NCBI RefSeq assembly: GCF_900230185.1
Contig: NZ_OCSR01000002.1
Coordinates: forward strand, 2,604,001 to 2,668,000
From: Burkholderia sp. OK233
GTDB lineage: Bacteria > Pseudomonadota > Gammaproteobacteria > Burkholderiales > Burkholderiaceae
Direction of reading: 5' to 3'
Length of the DNA: 64,000 nt
Shown here: positions 7,376 to 15,099 of the stretch, piece by piece
Layout: each line of letters begins with the position of its first letter
Numbering within the stretch: position 1 is the stretch's first letter
Position numbers and translations under genes: made by a program
Notes under the pieces: generated by a model
Databases searched by the model: none
The model's input: only the letters and a program-made list of their open reading frames with translations
Told to the model about the DNA's origin: nothing

Positions 7376-8257
7376 ATGCTATCGCTCGACTATGAAAAGC
7401 CTGTATCGCTCGCAACGACCTTTGGCACGCGTAGCGCTTGCATTGAACAGACCAATTGGGATGACTCGCGCGACGATTCCGTGGCGCTGAGCGAACTCGA
7501 AAGCCGCGTCCGCCAGGGTCTGCACGCGGGTGAGTTTCATCTCGTGTTTCAGGGGGCTTATCGCGCGGCAGGCGGCGCGCTCGCACGCCTCGAAGCGCAG
7601 GTCCGATGGACGCATCCCGACTACGGGCTGCTGCTTCCCGGTATTTTCATGATGCCGCTCGAACACCCGCAGGTCGCGCGGGAGATGGCCTTGTTCGTCA
7701 TCGATGGTGTGTGCCGCGAACTGCGCGACTGCCGCTCGTTGAAGATGGCGCTGCTGCCGGTCGCGATCACGGTGCCGGCGCAAGTAGCCGTGCTCGAATC
7801 GTTTGCCGACGACCTGGCGCGCATCGCGCGATCGTATGGCGTGCCCGGCAACCTGCTTGAAATCGAAGTGCCGGATAGCGCGGACGCAGCACGTCTCCTC
7901 TCATTGCGTACCTTGACGGCCGGCCTTCGGTCGGCGGGAACTGCCATCTCGGTGGGCAAATGGGGCAACAGCGCGTCTTCGCTCGCACTGCTAGGCGCAC
8001 TCGACGTGGATACCGTCACGATGGCGCCTGAGCTGATGGCAGCGGTTCCACGCGATCCGCGTGCCGGCGTGGTGACTTCGGCGTTGCTGGATCTGCTTCA
8101 TGCGCTTGACGTGCAGGTCGTGGTGAACGGCGTCGAGACCAAAGCACAGTTGCAATGGTTGAGCACGTCATGGCCGCAAGCGCTGGTGCAAGGCTTTCTG
8201 TTCTCTCGCCCGAAGGCCGGGCTGGCCAATGTCCTGGCGCCAAGCCTCGAATCGTGA
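7376..8257 (+). CDS. Degenerate EAL-domain protein, probably without phosphodiesterase activity
   Basis: This protein of about 293 residues consists essentially of one EAL domain. The fold markers are recognisable (HPDYGLLLPGIFM, VVVNGVETKAQ, QGFLFSRP), but the catalytic ones are lost. The signature E-A-L-x-R is EAQVR; the metal-binding E-x-T-E-S segment reads EVPDSA; the D-D-F-G-T-G-x-S loop is VGKWGNSASS; the K-I-D motif is TVTMAPE. It should therefore not hydrolyse c-di-GMP and is more likely a binding or partner protein, as known for other degenerate EAL proteins. ATG 7376 is preferred over TTG 7325, although neither has a strong ribosome site. It stands alone and is followed by a perfect palindrome. 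Confidence 0.8.
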   Translation: MLSLDYEKPVSLATTFGTRSACIEQTNWDDSRDDSVALSELESRVRQGLHAGEFHLVFQGAYRAAGGALARLEAQVRWTHPDYGLLLPGIFMMPLEHPQVAREMALFVIDGVCRELRDCRSLKMALLPVAITVPAQVAVLESFADDLARIARSYGVPGNLLEIEVPDSADAARLLSLRTLTAGLRSAGTAISVGKWGNSASSLALLGALDVDTVTMAPELMAAVPRDPRAGVVTSALLDLLHALDVQVVVNGVETKAQLQWLSTSWPQALVQGFLFSRPKAGLANVLAPSLES

Positions 8258-8266
8258 CCGCGGCAG

Positions 8267-8286
8267 AGGACGTTACGTAACGTCCT
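8267..8286. repeat. Perfect 20-bp palindrome after the EAL gene
   Basis: AGGACGTTAC is followed directly by its exact reverse complement GTAACGTCCT, nine bases after the EAL stop codon. There is no loop and no T run, so it does not look like an ordinary terminator. A dyad protein-binding site or cruciform is possible. Confidence 0.7.
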
Positions 8287-8466
8287 GCGTGCGATGTCGT
8301 TGAGGCGAGCACCCACTGCTCGCGGAAAATCGGCAATGGGCGCTATGGTCTGCTTCCACCGGCGACTGCCTGGAAGCGGTCGAAGATACTCATCACCATC
8401 CTCACGCCGTTAAAGAATGGTGCGTTGCAAAAAAATGCGTTCGACCGCGTTCGTAGCATAAACATC

Positions 8467-9735
8467 TTATTGAAACGCACGTGTGATCCTGGCGAACAGC
8501 CCGTTTCTCGCGATCCATTCTGCGTAGGCGCGATAGTCAGGATCGTTCATCAGATGCCGCTCTTCGGTTTTAGCGCGCATGAAGTACAGCAGATTCACGG
8601 CTGCCAGCGCGAAGCAGTGAGTGAGCGCGACTTGCCAGCCCATGGGTTCGATGAACGGCACCGAGACCATCCAGAACGAGAGATTCTTCGTGATGTAGGC
8701 AGGATGCTTCGTGAAGCGATAAGGGCCCGACGTAATGATGCCGCGATTGGTCAAGTTCGAAAACCGCAATCCGAACGCGATGGTGGAAAGCGCGTAGCAG
8801 AAGACCAAGGCGATAATCACGGTGCCCCAGATGATTCGGACAATGGGCACGGATATCAGCCAGCTGTCCCAGAACATTGCGCCCTGATAGTGCATGTACT
8901 GGGCCGAGATCAACGACCAGAACGGCTGATAACAGAGAAGTGCAACCAGCCAGCCGAGCGTGGTCGGCTCCGCGCTGCGCACGTGGGTATCGAGAATGCG
9001 CAGTGTGCACAGATAACCTACCGTGCCGAACATCAGGTCCATCGTGAAGGACAGGTCGTACATGAACCTGAACGTCGCAAGCGAGAACGGCGCGTTCATG
9101 GCGGTCGCAAGCGATGCGCCGATATGGTCCGCATCGGTGGAAAGGTAGGTGATCATCAGCGGCAGGAAGAACGCTTTCACCATCCATCCCGCGAGCATTT
9201 CACGCACGGGCTTCCAGTTGCCTGGGCGCTGCCCGAGGAATACGAGGCGGCCCCACAACACATAGGCATCGTCGACTTCGCGCTGACGCCTGTCCATCCA
9301 CGCAAAGTAAAACGGCGCGACCACGATCAGATACGGTGCGAGCGTATGGATCAGAGACCAGAAGGGGTTATAGAACGTGCCGTGATACTCGGGCAAAAGC
9401 CAGTAGAGCACACCGATGCCGACATACACGGAAGCCAGCGCGGCAAGACGCAATCCCACGCGCGCGACACTGAGCGGCCGAACCGCCTGACCGGTCAGTC
9501 CGGCGCTTGGGCGTAGATACACGCGTGCGACGAACAGCTCGTATAGGGCGATCGTCGCGATGATCGCGAGGCAGGCGGCGGTGCTGCGGCGCGCGCCATC
9601 CAGTGCGGTACTGTCGCGTAGCAGCCAGAGCGTCAGAAGGCCGACGGCGATGCCAAGCAGGCCAACGGAAAACGGCGTCGCCGAACGCGGACGCTGCTCC
9701 TGCACGTGCGCTACGTTATCCAGAGTGGAGTTCAT
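8467..9735 (-). CDS. Polytopic membrane protein with ICMT/PEMT-like methyltransferase C-terminus
   Basis: A 422-residue integral membrane protein with about nine to ten helices. The last 110 residues carry the pattern of isoprenylcysteine carboxyl methyltransferase and phospholipid N-methyltransferase families: SGPYRFTKHPAYITKN, then RAKTEERHLMNDPDYRAY (the E-E and Y pair that binds S-adenosylmethionine), then WIARNGLF. The N-terminal two thirds add several membrane segments that small ICMT-like enzymes lack. Bacteria do not prenylate CaaX proteins, so the substrate may be a lipid or small hydrophobic molecule. The start is ATG 9735. It lies downstream of the Ser/Gly repeat protein on the same strand, separated by a hairpin. 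Confidence 0.75.
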   Translation of the reverse strand: MNSTLDNVAHVQEQRPRSATPFSVGLLGIAVGLLTLWLLRDSTALDGARRSTAACLAIIATIALYELFVARVYLRPSAGLTGQAVRPLSVARVGLRLAALASVYVGIGVLYWLLPEYHGTFYNPFWSLIHTLAPYLIVVAPFYFAWMDRRQREVDDAYVLWGRLVFLGQRPGNWKPVREMLAGWMVKAFFLPLMITYLSTDADHIGASLATAMNAPFSLATFRFMYDLSFTMDLMFGTVGYLCTLRILDTHVRSAEPTTLGWLVALLCYQPFWSLISAQYMHYQGAMFWDSWLISVPIVRIIWGTVIIALVFCYALSTIAFGLRFSNLTNRGIITSGPYRFTKHPAYITKNLSFWMVSVPFIEPMGWQVALTHCFALAAVNLLYFMRAKTEERHLMNDPDYRAYAEWIARNGLFARITRAFQ

Positions 9736-9761
9736 GTCATCCTCGTATTCATGACATAGAT

Positions 9762-9798
9762 AGCGGCCGGGCTTTTGATTTTTTAAGTCCCGGCCGCT
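9762..9798 (-). terminator. Hairpin after the repeat-protein gene
   Basis: A 10-bp perfect stem, AGCGGCCGGG with CCCGGCCGCT, encloses a 17-base AT-rich loop. It lies 15 bases past the stop codon of the repeat lipoprotein gene and before the methyltransferase gene. It has no T tract, so termination may be incomplete. Confidence 0.5.
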
Positions 9799-9812
9799 GT
9801 GCTGACTACCGC

Positions 9813-11696
9813 TTATTTACCGGCGACCCCACCCAGCAACCCGGTGACAAGGTTCGTCACTGGCGCCAGCGGATTCGTGCTGGACGAACCGCTTCCCGCA
9901 CTGCCGGTCAGGCCGGTCACAAGGCCAGTGACCGGCGCGAGCGGCGAGGCCTTGCCGGATGATGCCCCACTCAGCGTCGAAGTCAGCGTCGTGACGAGAC
10001 CGGTGACGGGCGCGAGCGGTGAGTTTTGGCCCGCGGCGCCGCCCAGCGTCGAGGTCAGCGCCGTGACGAGACCCGTGACCGGCGCGAGCGGACCGCCGGC
10101 TGGGGAAGTGCCGCCGAGCGAACCCAGGTTGCCGAGAAGTCCGGTGACCGGAGCAAGAGGACCGCCGGCGCCGGAAGTGCCGCCGAGCGAACCCAGGCCG
10201 CCGAGGAGTCCGGTGATCGGCGCGAGCGGATTACCGCTGCTACCGGTCCCGCCGAGCGAACCGAGGTTGCCGATCAGGCCGGTCAGCGGCGGGATGCTGA
10301 GGCCGCCGCCCGATCCGCCCAGACCGCCAAGCGGGCCCGGCATGCCGGCGATCGGCGCCAACGGGTTGGTTGTCGCGCCCGTCAGCAGTCCGCCCGTGCT
10401 CGTGACCGTCTTGCCCAACTGGCTCACTACGCCGCCGACATCTTTACCCACCTGATCACCCGTCGCGCCAGACACTTTCTGACCGGCCGAATCGAGTCCG
10501 TTGCCGATGGTGCTCAGCAAGCCGTTGAGCGGCGCGCCGAGACCCGTGGTGTTGCCGATGGTCTGCGTTGTATTCGAGACCACGAGGGTGATCGGGTTGA
10601 TGACCGTGCTCAGTTGGGTCTCGACCTGTTGAACAGGCGCGCTGGTCAGCGCCGAGTTCAATCCCGAGCCAACTTTGACGACGCCGGCGCCCACACCGGC
10701 GACAACGGTACCCACCGTCGACGTGACGGGTGCGAGCGGCGCAAGCGGCCCGGTTCCGAGACTCGTCACCACACCGCCGACCGCCTTAACGGCCGCGCCT
10801 GCATCAGTAACGAGACCTGATGTCGAGGTCAGGGTCGGGCCGAGCGGATTGGTCGAACTGCCCAAGGTGCCGAGACCTGCGGCCGTGCCGTTACCGAGTA
10901 CCTTGACGCCGTTGCCGAGATCGGTGATTGCGGCGCCGAGATTCGCGGTCGTTGCGCCGTTGACGCCGGGGACTGAGGTGCCGGTGATTTTGGAACCCGT
11001 ATCAGCGACGGTCGTGCCCACGGCAGTGATGAGGTTGCCGCCTTGCGTGACGACGTTGCCGATAGGGGTGGAGGACGTGCCCGAGGTACCGGAGCTGCTG
11101 GTGCCGGAGCTGCTCGTACCGGAACTGCTCGTACCGGAGCTGCTGGTGCCGGAACTGCTCGTACCGGAGCTGCTGGTGCCGGAACTGCTCGTACCGGAGC
11201 TGCTGGTGCCGGAGCTGCTGGTGCCTGAGCTGCTGGTGCCTGAGCTGCTGGTGCCGGAGCTGCTGGTGCCGGAGCTGCTGGTGCCTGAGCTGCTGGTGCC
11301 TGAGCTGCTGGTGCCGGAGCTGCTGGTGCCGGAACTGCTGGTGCCGGAGCTGCTGGTACCGGAACTGCTGGTGCCGGAACTGCTGGTACCGGAACTGCTG
11401 GTGCCGGAACTGCTGGTGCCGGAGCTGCTGGTACCGGAGCTGCTGGTACCGGAACTGCTCGTACCAGAACTGCTGGTGCCCGAGCTGCTGGAACCGGAGG
11501 TACCCGAGCTACCTGAGCTAGAGCCGGAGCTACCCGAGCTACCCGAGCTACCCGAACTGGAACCCGAAGTGCTGCCTAGCCCAGCGCCAGCAAGCCCGGT
11601 TTTGGGAGTGCCGATATTACTGGTTCCGCAACCGTAGATCGCGAGTAATGCGGATGTCGCAACAGCGATGGCTGTCCGACCGACGATTTTTTGCAT
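9813..11696 (-). CDS. Ser/Gly/Thr-rich tandem-repeat surface protein, probable lipoprotein
   Basis: A 627-residue low-complexity exported protein of unknown function. It starts with a signal sequence (MQKIVGRTAIAVATSALLAIYGC) whose end resembles a lipobox, although Tyr at -2 is unusual. Residues from about 40 to 205 are almost only Ser, Gly and Thr, dominated by about 26 copies of the pentapeptide GTSSS. The middle (about 210-420) is Ala/Val/Gly-rich with a weak periodicity. The last 200 residues contain repeats of about 30 residues around PLAPVTGLVT or PLAPITGLLG. Such proteins are often labelled collagen-like, but there is no Gly-X-Y triplet run here. A stalk-like surface or matrix protein is plausible. 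Repeat-number change alters length without breaking the frame. Confidence 0.75.
   Translation of the reverse strand: MQKIVGRTAIAVATSALLAIYGCGTSNIGTPKTGLAGAGLGSTSGSSSGSSGSSGSSGSSSGSSGTSGSSSSGTSSSGTSSSGTSSSGTSSSGTSSSGTSSSGTSSSGTSSSGTSSSGTSSSGTSSSGTSSSGTSSSGTSSSGTSSSGTSSSGTSSSGTSSSGTSSSGTSSSGTSSSGTSSSGTSSSGTSSSGTSSSGTSSSGTSGTSSTPIGNVVTQGGNLITAVGTTVADTGSKITGTSVPGVNGATTANLGAAITDLGNGVKVLGNGTAAGLGTLGSSTNPLGPTLTSTSGLVTDAGAAVKAVGGVVTSLGTGPLAPLAPVTSTVGTVVAGVGAGVVKVGSGLNSALTSAPVQQVETQLSTVINPITLVVSNTTQTIGNTTGLGAPLNGLLSTIGNGLDSAGQKVSGATGDQVGKDVGGVVSQLGKTVTSTGGLLTGATTNPLAPIAGMPGPLGGLGGSGGGLSIPPLTGLIGNLGSLGGTGSSGNPLAPITGLLGGLGSLGGTSGAGGPLAPVTGLLGNLGSLGGTSPAGGPLAPVTGLVTALTSTLGGAAGQNSPLAPVTGLVTTLTSTLSGASSGKASPLAPVTGLVTGLTGSAGSGSSSTNPLAPVTNLVTGLLGGVAGK
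9820..10330 (-). repeat. Imperfect repeats encoding PLAPVTGL modules
   Basis: Six or seven imperfect units of roughly 75-95 bases each encode PLAP(V/I)TGL plus a Gly/Ser/Leu tail. On the plus strand they show as recurring GTGACCGGCGCGAGCGG-like blocks. They are more diverged than the upstream 15-bp array, so they are older. Confidence 0.7.
11088..11490 (-). repeat. 15-bp coding minisatellite (about 26 GTSSS units)
   Basis: About 26 head-to-tail 15-base units of the type GTGCCGGAGCTGCTG on the plus strand encode GTSSS pentapeptides on the minus strand. Units differ only at silent positions (GTG/GTA, CCG/CCT, GAG/GAA, CTG/CTC). A 60-base four-unit block at 11221-11280 is repeated at 11281-11340 with a single base change, which indicates recent duplication. 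All lengths are multiples of three. Confidence 0.9.
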
Positions 11697-11963
11697 GATG
11701 TCCCCGTAGAACGATTATTGGCGGGGCCAACATTGCAAGTTGCACGCCAAATGCGAGTTATGGCTTAATTTCAATGATTCGATGCATATATGGTTGAAGA
11801 AGTTTAAATATGAAGAATTTATCGCGTCATAAACACGATTCTGCCCAAAGGAACGGTGCCGTGTTCCACGTGCATGCTACGTAACGTGTCCAGTGGACGT
11901 AACGGCGCGGAGCCGCCGTCAAACGCTGCGGCAACTCCCGCCCTTAATTACGCCTCGCACTGA
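11697..11963. promoter_or_regulatory. AT-rich upstream region of the repeat protein
   Basis: These 267 bases hold no gene. They lie upstream of the repeat-protein start at 11696 and downstream of the alcohol dehydrogenase stop, both on the minus strand. The first 130 bases are unusually AT-rich for this genome (for example ATGCATATATGG near 11780), as expected for a strong or silenced promoter. Confidence 0.4.
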
Positions 11964-13127
11964 TTAAAACGCAGCGGTATAGATCGCCAACGCATCGGCC
12001 TCAGTAACAGGCCGGGGGTTATTCACCAGAAGCCGCGTTTGCAGCATCGCGTCGCTCGCCATCCGTTCGAGTCCGCTACGGTCGATGCCGACATCGCGCA
12101 ACCGGGCCGGAATCGCGGTCGCGGCAATCATCTGTTCGAGCCGTTCGATCAACGCCAGCGTCCTGCTTTCGGCACTGCCCGTCATACCGGGCACGACCAC
12201 GTCCGCGAGTTCCGCATACAGATGCGTCGCCGCCTCGGCGTTGAACCGCAATACGTGCGGCAGCACGAGCGCATTCGAAAGACCGTGCGGGACGTGATAA
12301 ATGCCACCGATCGGATACGCGAGCGCATGCACCGCGGCCACCGGTGAATTGGCGAACGCCTGACCGGCGAACGCCGCGCCGAGCAACATCGCTTCGCGCG
12401 CCGCGCGGTTCTGGCCGTTCTCGCATGCGGGCAACAGGTTGCGCGACAGGAGTTCGAGCGCCTTCACCGCCAGCATGTCGGACACCGGGTTTTTCAAATG
12501 CGCGGACGTGTACGCCTCGATCGCGTGAACCATCGCGTCGATGCCGGTTGCCGCGGTCGCGGCAGCAGGCAGTCCGAGCGTGAGTTCCGCGTCGAGAATC
12601 GCCAGATCGGCGACCAGTTGCGGCGCGACCACGCCCATCTTCTTCGCCTCTCCCACCGTCACGATCGACACGGCCGTGACTTCGGAGCCGGTGCCTGCCG
12701 TGGTCGGCATCTGCACGAGCGGCAGGCGCGACACGGTCACCTTGTTCACGCCGTACATGTCGCTGAGCGCTTGTTGATCCTGCGGCGCCAGTACGGCGAT
12801 CAACTTCGCCACGTCCATCGACGAACCGCCGCCGAGTCCCAGCACGATCTCAGCGCTAGCCTCGCGTGCGCGCGACGTCGCCTCGAGCACGATGTGCTCG
12901 GGTGGATCGGCGATCACGTCGTCGATCACGGTGGCATTCCAGCCGTGTGCCGCGAGATCGGCGAGCGCCGGATTCAGCAGCCCACTTTTGTGAAGAAACC
13001 CATCCGTCACCACGCACAGGCGTGTGAGCGACGGAAATTGCGCGCGCAGCAAAGCGCCGAGACGGCGCGCTGCGCCAAATTCGACGACCATCGTCGGCAC
13101 GGTTTGAAACCGGAATGCGTTCATCAT
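11964..13127 (-). CDS. Iron-type (group III) alcohol dehydrogenase
   Basis: A 387-residue NAD(P)-dependent dehydrogenase that would interconvert an alcohol and an aldehyde or ketone in the cytoplasm. Family marks are the nucleotide-binding loop GGGSSMDVAK (about 99-108), PTTAGTGSEVT (141-151), and the metal ligands D197 and H201 (GIDAMVHAIEAY), H267 (VHALAYPIGG) and H281 (HVPHGLSNALVLP). All four ligands are present and the length is normal. It resembles the maleylacetate-reductase/1,3-propanediol dehydrogenase branch broadly, and the substrate cannot be named. It stands alone, with no sugar or aromatic-degradation genes alongside. Confidence 0.9.
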   Translation of the reverse strand: MMNAFRFQTVPTMVVEFGAARRLGALLRAQFPSLTRLCVVTDGFLHKSGLLNPALADLAAHGWNATVIDDVIADPPEHIVLEATSRAREASAEIVLGLGGGSSMDVAKLIAVLAPQDQQALSDMYGVNKVTVSRLPLVQMPTTAGTGSEVTAVSIVTVGEAKKMGVVAPQLVADLAILDAELTLGLPAAATAATGIDAMVHAIEAYTSAHLKNPVSDMLAVKALELLSRNLLPACENGQNRAAREAMLLGAAFAGQAFANSPVAAVHALAYPIGGIYHVPHGLSNALVLPHVLRFNAEAATHLYAELADVVVPGMTGSAESRTLALIERLEQMIAATAIPARLRDVGIDRSGLERMASDAMLQTRLLVNNPRPVTEADALAIYTAAF

Positions 13128-13504
13128 TTCACCTGCAGGTCAGCACTGGCCATTGACTACTCCAGCAAGATCGGTACTTCAAAACGTTCAGATTTCACCA
13201 TTCGCTATCGCGGGTGGATAGGCCGACATCAGTTGTACCAGATTCGGATCGCTTTGCTCCAGGCACCAGGCTCCAGGTGTCGAGCTCCGCTTAACTTTGA
13301 ACTTTGTTCGCTTGTGTTCGGTTGAGACAATGTGCGGCGGCCACACCTATCTTATAAGGATATCCCTACCGCCATTTCAGGAATGACCCACCGAATAGTG
13401 TCTTCAGCGGTCGGCCTTCGCAGCCGTATACGTGTAGTGAGCGAACTCTGATACTCCGAATTGTCAGCGGGTATTTTTCCCTTTGGTTATTGAAGAAACT
13501 GACT
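13128..13504. other. Noncoding divergent region between dehydrogenase and chemoreceptor
   Basis: This 377-base stretch has no supported gene. It must hold the promoters of both flanking divergent genes. It is less GC-rich than its surroundings and contains a short duplicated piece (AGGCACCAGGCTCCAGG at 13260-13276). No operator or terminator was identified. Confidence 0.45.
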
Positions 13505-14836
13505 ATGCCAACGTTTATTTCCAATCTGCCCATCGCCAGGCGACTGGGGGCGTTGCAAAAGTCGATAGAAGCTTTGATGACCTCTGACGAGGAAAAATCC
13601 TTGTTTGCCGCAATTGGTGAACAGCGCAAAATTTTTATCTCTACCCGCGACCAGATCTATGCACTGAAAAAGTCGGGCAAAGCCGAGGAGGCGAACCAGT
13701 TGCTAGAACAACAGTTCATACCCGCTTCCAGGCTCTTTGTGACGAAGGTTGACGCTTTAGTGAAGCAGCAGCGCGAAGAAATTGACAGGGTGGCCACGCA
13801 GATTGAGGCCAACTACGAATTCAGCCGCACGCTGATGATCGCTCTTGGAGTGGTCAGCCTGCTGCTGAGCGTGGTGTGTGCGTGGCTGATCTCCGGCAGC
13901 ATCACGAGGCCGCTGGTCAAAGCCACCGGGGTAGCGCGCCAGGTCGCCGAAGGCGATTTGACCGCCCGTATCGACAACCACAGCACCGACGAAGTTGGCC
14001 AGTTGCTCAACAGCCTGAGAGACATGCAAACCAGCCTCGTGCGTGTTGTCTCCAACGTACGTTCCGGCTCGGAAAACGTAGCCACCGCCAGTGCCGAAAT
14101 CGCCCAGGGCAACGACGACCTCAGCGCCCGCACTGAAAGCCAGGCCAGCGCCCTGGAAGAAACTGCCGCCTCCATGGAAGAGCTCAGCTCCACCGTGCGC
14201 CAGAATGCCGACAATGCCCGTCAGGCGAACCAGTTGGCCATGAACACATCTGAGGTCGCCATCCAGTGTGGCGAAGTCGTCAATCAGGTCGTGGAAACCA
14301 TGAAGGGCATCAACGACAGCTCCAGGAAAATCGCCGACATCATTGGTGTCATCGACGGCATCGCCTTCCAGACCAACATCCTTGCCTTGAACGCTGCGGT
14401 GGAATCAGCCCGTGCCGGTGAACAGGGCCGCGGCTTCGCGGTAGTGGCCAATGAAGTGCGCAGTCTGGCCGCACGTTCCGCCGATGCGGCCAAGGAAATC
14501 AAAAAACTCATCAGCGCGAGCGTGGAACGTGTCGCTCAGGGTTCGGCCCAGGTCGAGCGGGCCGGCCTCGCCATGACCGAAGTCGTCCGCTCCATCCGCC
14601 GCGTTACCGACACCATGGGTGAGATCAGCGCTGCCAGCAACGAACAATCCCTGGGCGTGGCCCAGGTCGGCGAGGCCGTCACCCAGATGGACGAGACCAC
14701 CCAGCAGAACGCCGCGCTGGTGGAGGAAATGACCGCTGCGGCCAACAGCTTGCGCAACCAGTCTCACGAACTGGTGCAAGTCGTCTCGATCTTCAAGCTC
14801 GACGGCGGCGCGGGTCTTGCCACGTCGCTGGGTTGA
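13505..14836 (+). CDS. Methyl-accepting chemotaxis protein lacking its first membrane helix
   Basis: A 443-residue chemoreceptor. The C-terminal two thirds are normal: one membrane helix (about 107-129), a HAMP domain (ITRPLVKATGVARQVAEGDL), and the signalling hairpin tip GIAFQTNILALNAAVESA followed by GRGFAVVANEVRSLA. The N-terminus is not normal. ISNLPIARRLG, the usual cytoplasmic prefix, runs straight into ALQKSIEALMTSDEEKS, which belongs in the middle of a 4HB-type periplasmic domain. The first membrane helix and roughly 90-100 residues are missing, consistent with an in-frame deletion. ATG 13505 was chosen over TTG 13490. As read, the remaining sensor half would not be anchored on both sides, so ligand sensing is probably lost while signalling or adaptation parts remain. 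Confidence 0.8.
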   Translation: MPTFISNLPIARRLGALQKSIEALMTSDEEKSLFAAIGEQRKIFISTRDQIYALKKSGKAEEANQLLEQQFIPASRLFVTKVDALVKQQREEIDRVATQIEANYEFSRTLMIALGVVSLLLSVVCAWLISGSITRPLVKATGVARQVAEGDLTARIDNHSTDEVGQLLNSLRDMQTSLVRVVSNVRSGSENVATASAEIAQGNDDLSARTESQASALEETAASMEELSSTVRQNADNARQANQLAMNTSEVAIQCGEVVNQVVETMKGINDSSRKIADIIGVIDGIAFQTNILALNAAVESARAGEQGRGFAVVANEVRSLAARSADAAKEIKKLISASVERVAQGSAQVERAGLAMTEVVRSIRRVTDTMGEISAASNEQSLGVAQVGEAVTQMDETTQQNAALVEEMTAAANSLRNQSHELVQVVSIFKLDGGAGLATSLG

Positions 14837-15099
14837 GGGAGATGCAACGACAGTCGTGCGAAGCAGCATGCCGGCATGCGTGAGTGGCATGGGTCCAGTT
14901 GATTCGTGTTTTTTTGTTGTGCAAATATGCATCTATACAAAATTATCACGCATAAATATCGCGACGATGTTTCTTAAAGTAAGTTTGATAAATTTTTTTC
15001 GCAATCTGATTTCGGATCAAATTCCTTAGAATTTGAATCAGAACGCGGGTCTGGCTTGTCTGGTGTTTTGAAGCGACGTTGACCTTTCCGGAGGGTGCA
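14837..15099. other. AT-rich intergenic stretch with a small dyad
   Basis: The 263 bases after the chemoreceptor are clearly AT-rich in the middle (14940-15040), in contrast to both neighbours. TCAAATTC and GAATTTGA at 15017-15036 form an 8-bp dyad with a CTTA loop. The stretch is likely the promoter of the next gene, or horizontally acquired DNA. Confidence 0.4.

Noticed and set aside
8425..9516. Plus-strand frame of 363 codons opposite the ICMT-like gene
   Set aside because: Antisense shadow rich in His/Arg/Glu, whereas the minus frame is a coherent membrane protein.
11088..11490. Possible CRISPR array
   Set aside because: Direct repeats are contiguous 15-mers without spacers and lie inside a coding frame; no cas genes are present.
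10675..11637. Long plus-strand frame of VPELL repeats opposite the repeat lipoprotein
   Set aside because: It is the mirror reading of the 15-bp array and GC-rich flanks. It has no ribosome site, and the minus-strand frame has a signal peptide and sensible start.
7165..11891. Recurrent TACGTAAC motif near the EAL gene and repeat protein
   Set aside because: An 8-base motif is expected about twice in 64 kb on both strands by chance. Only the 20-bp palindrome itself was kept.
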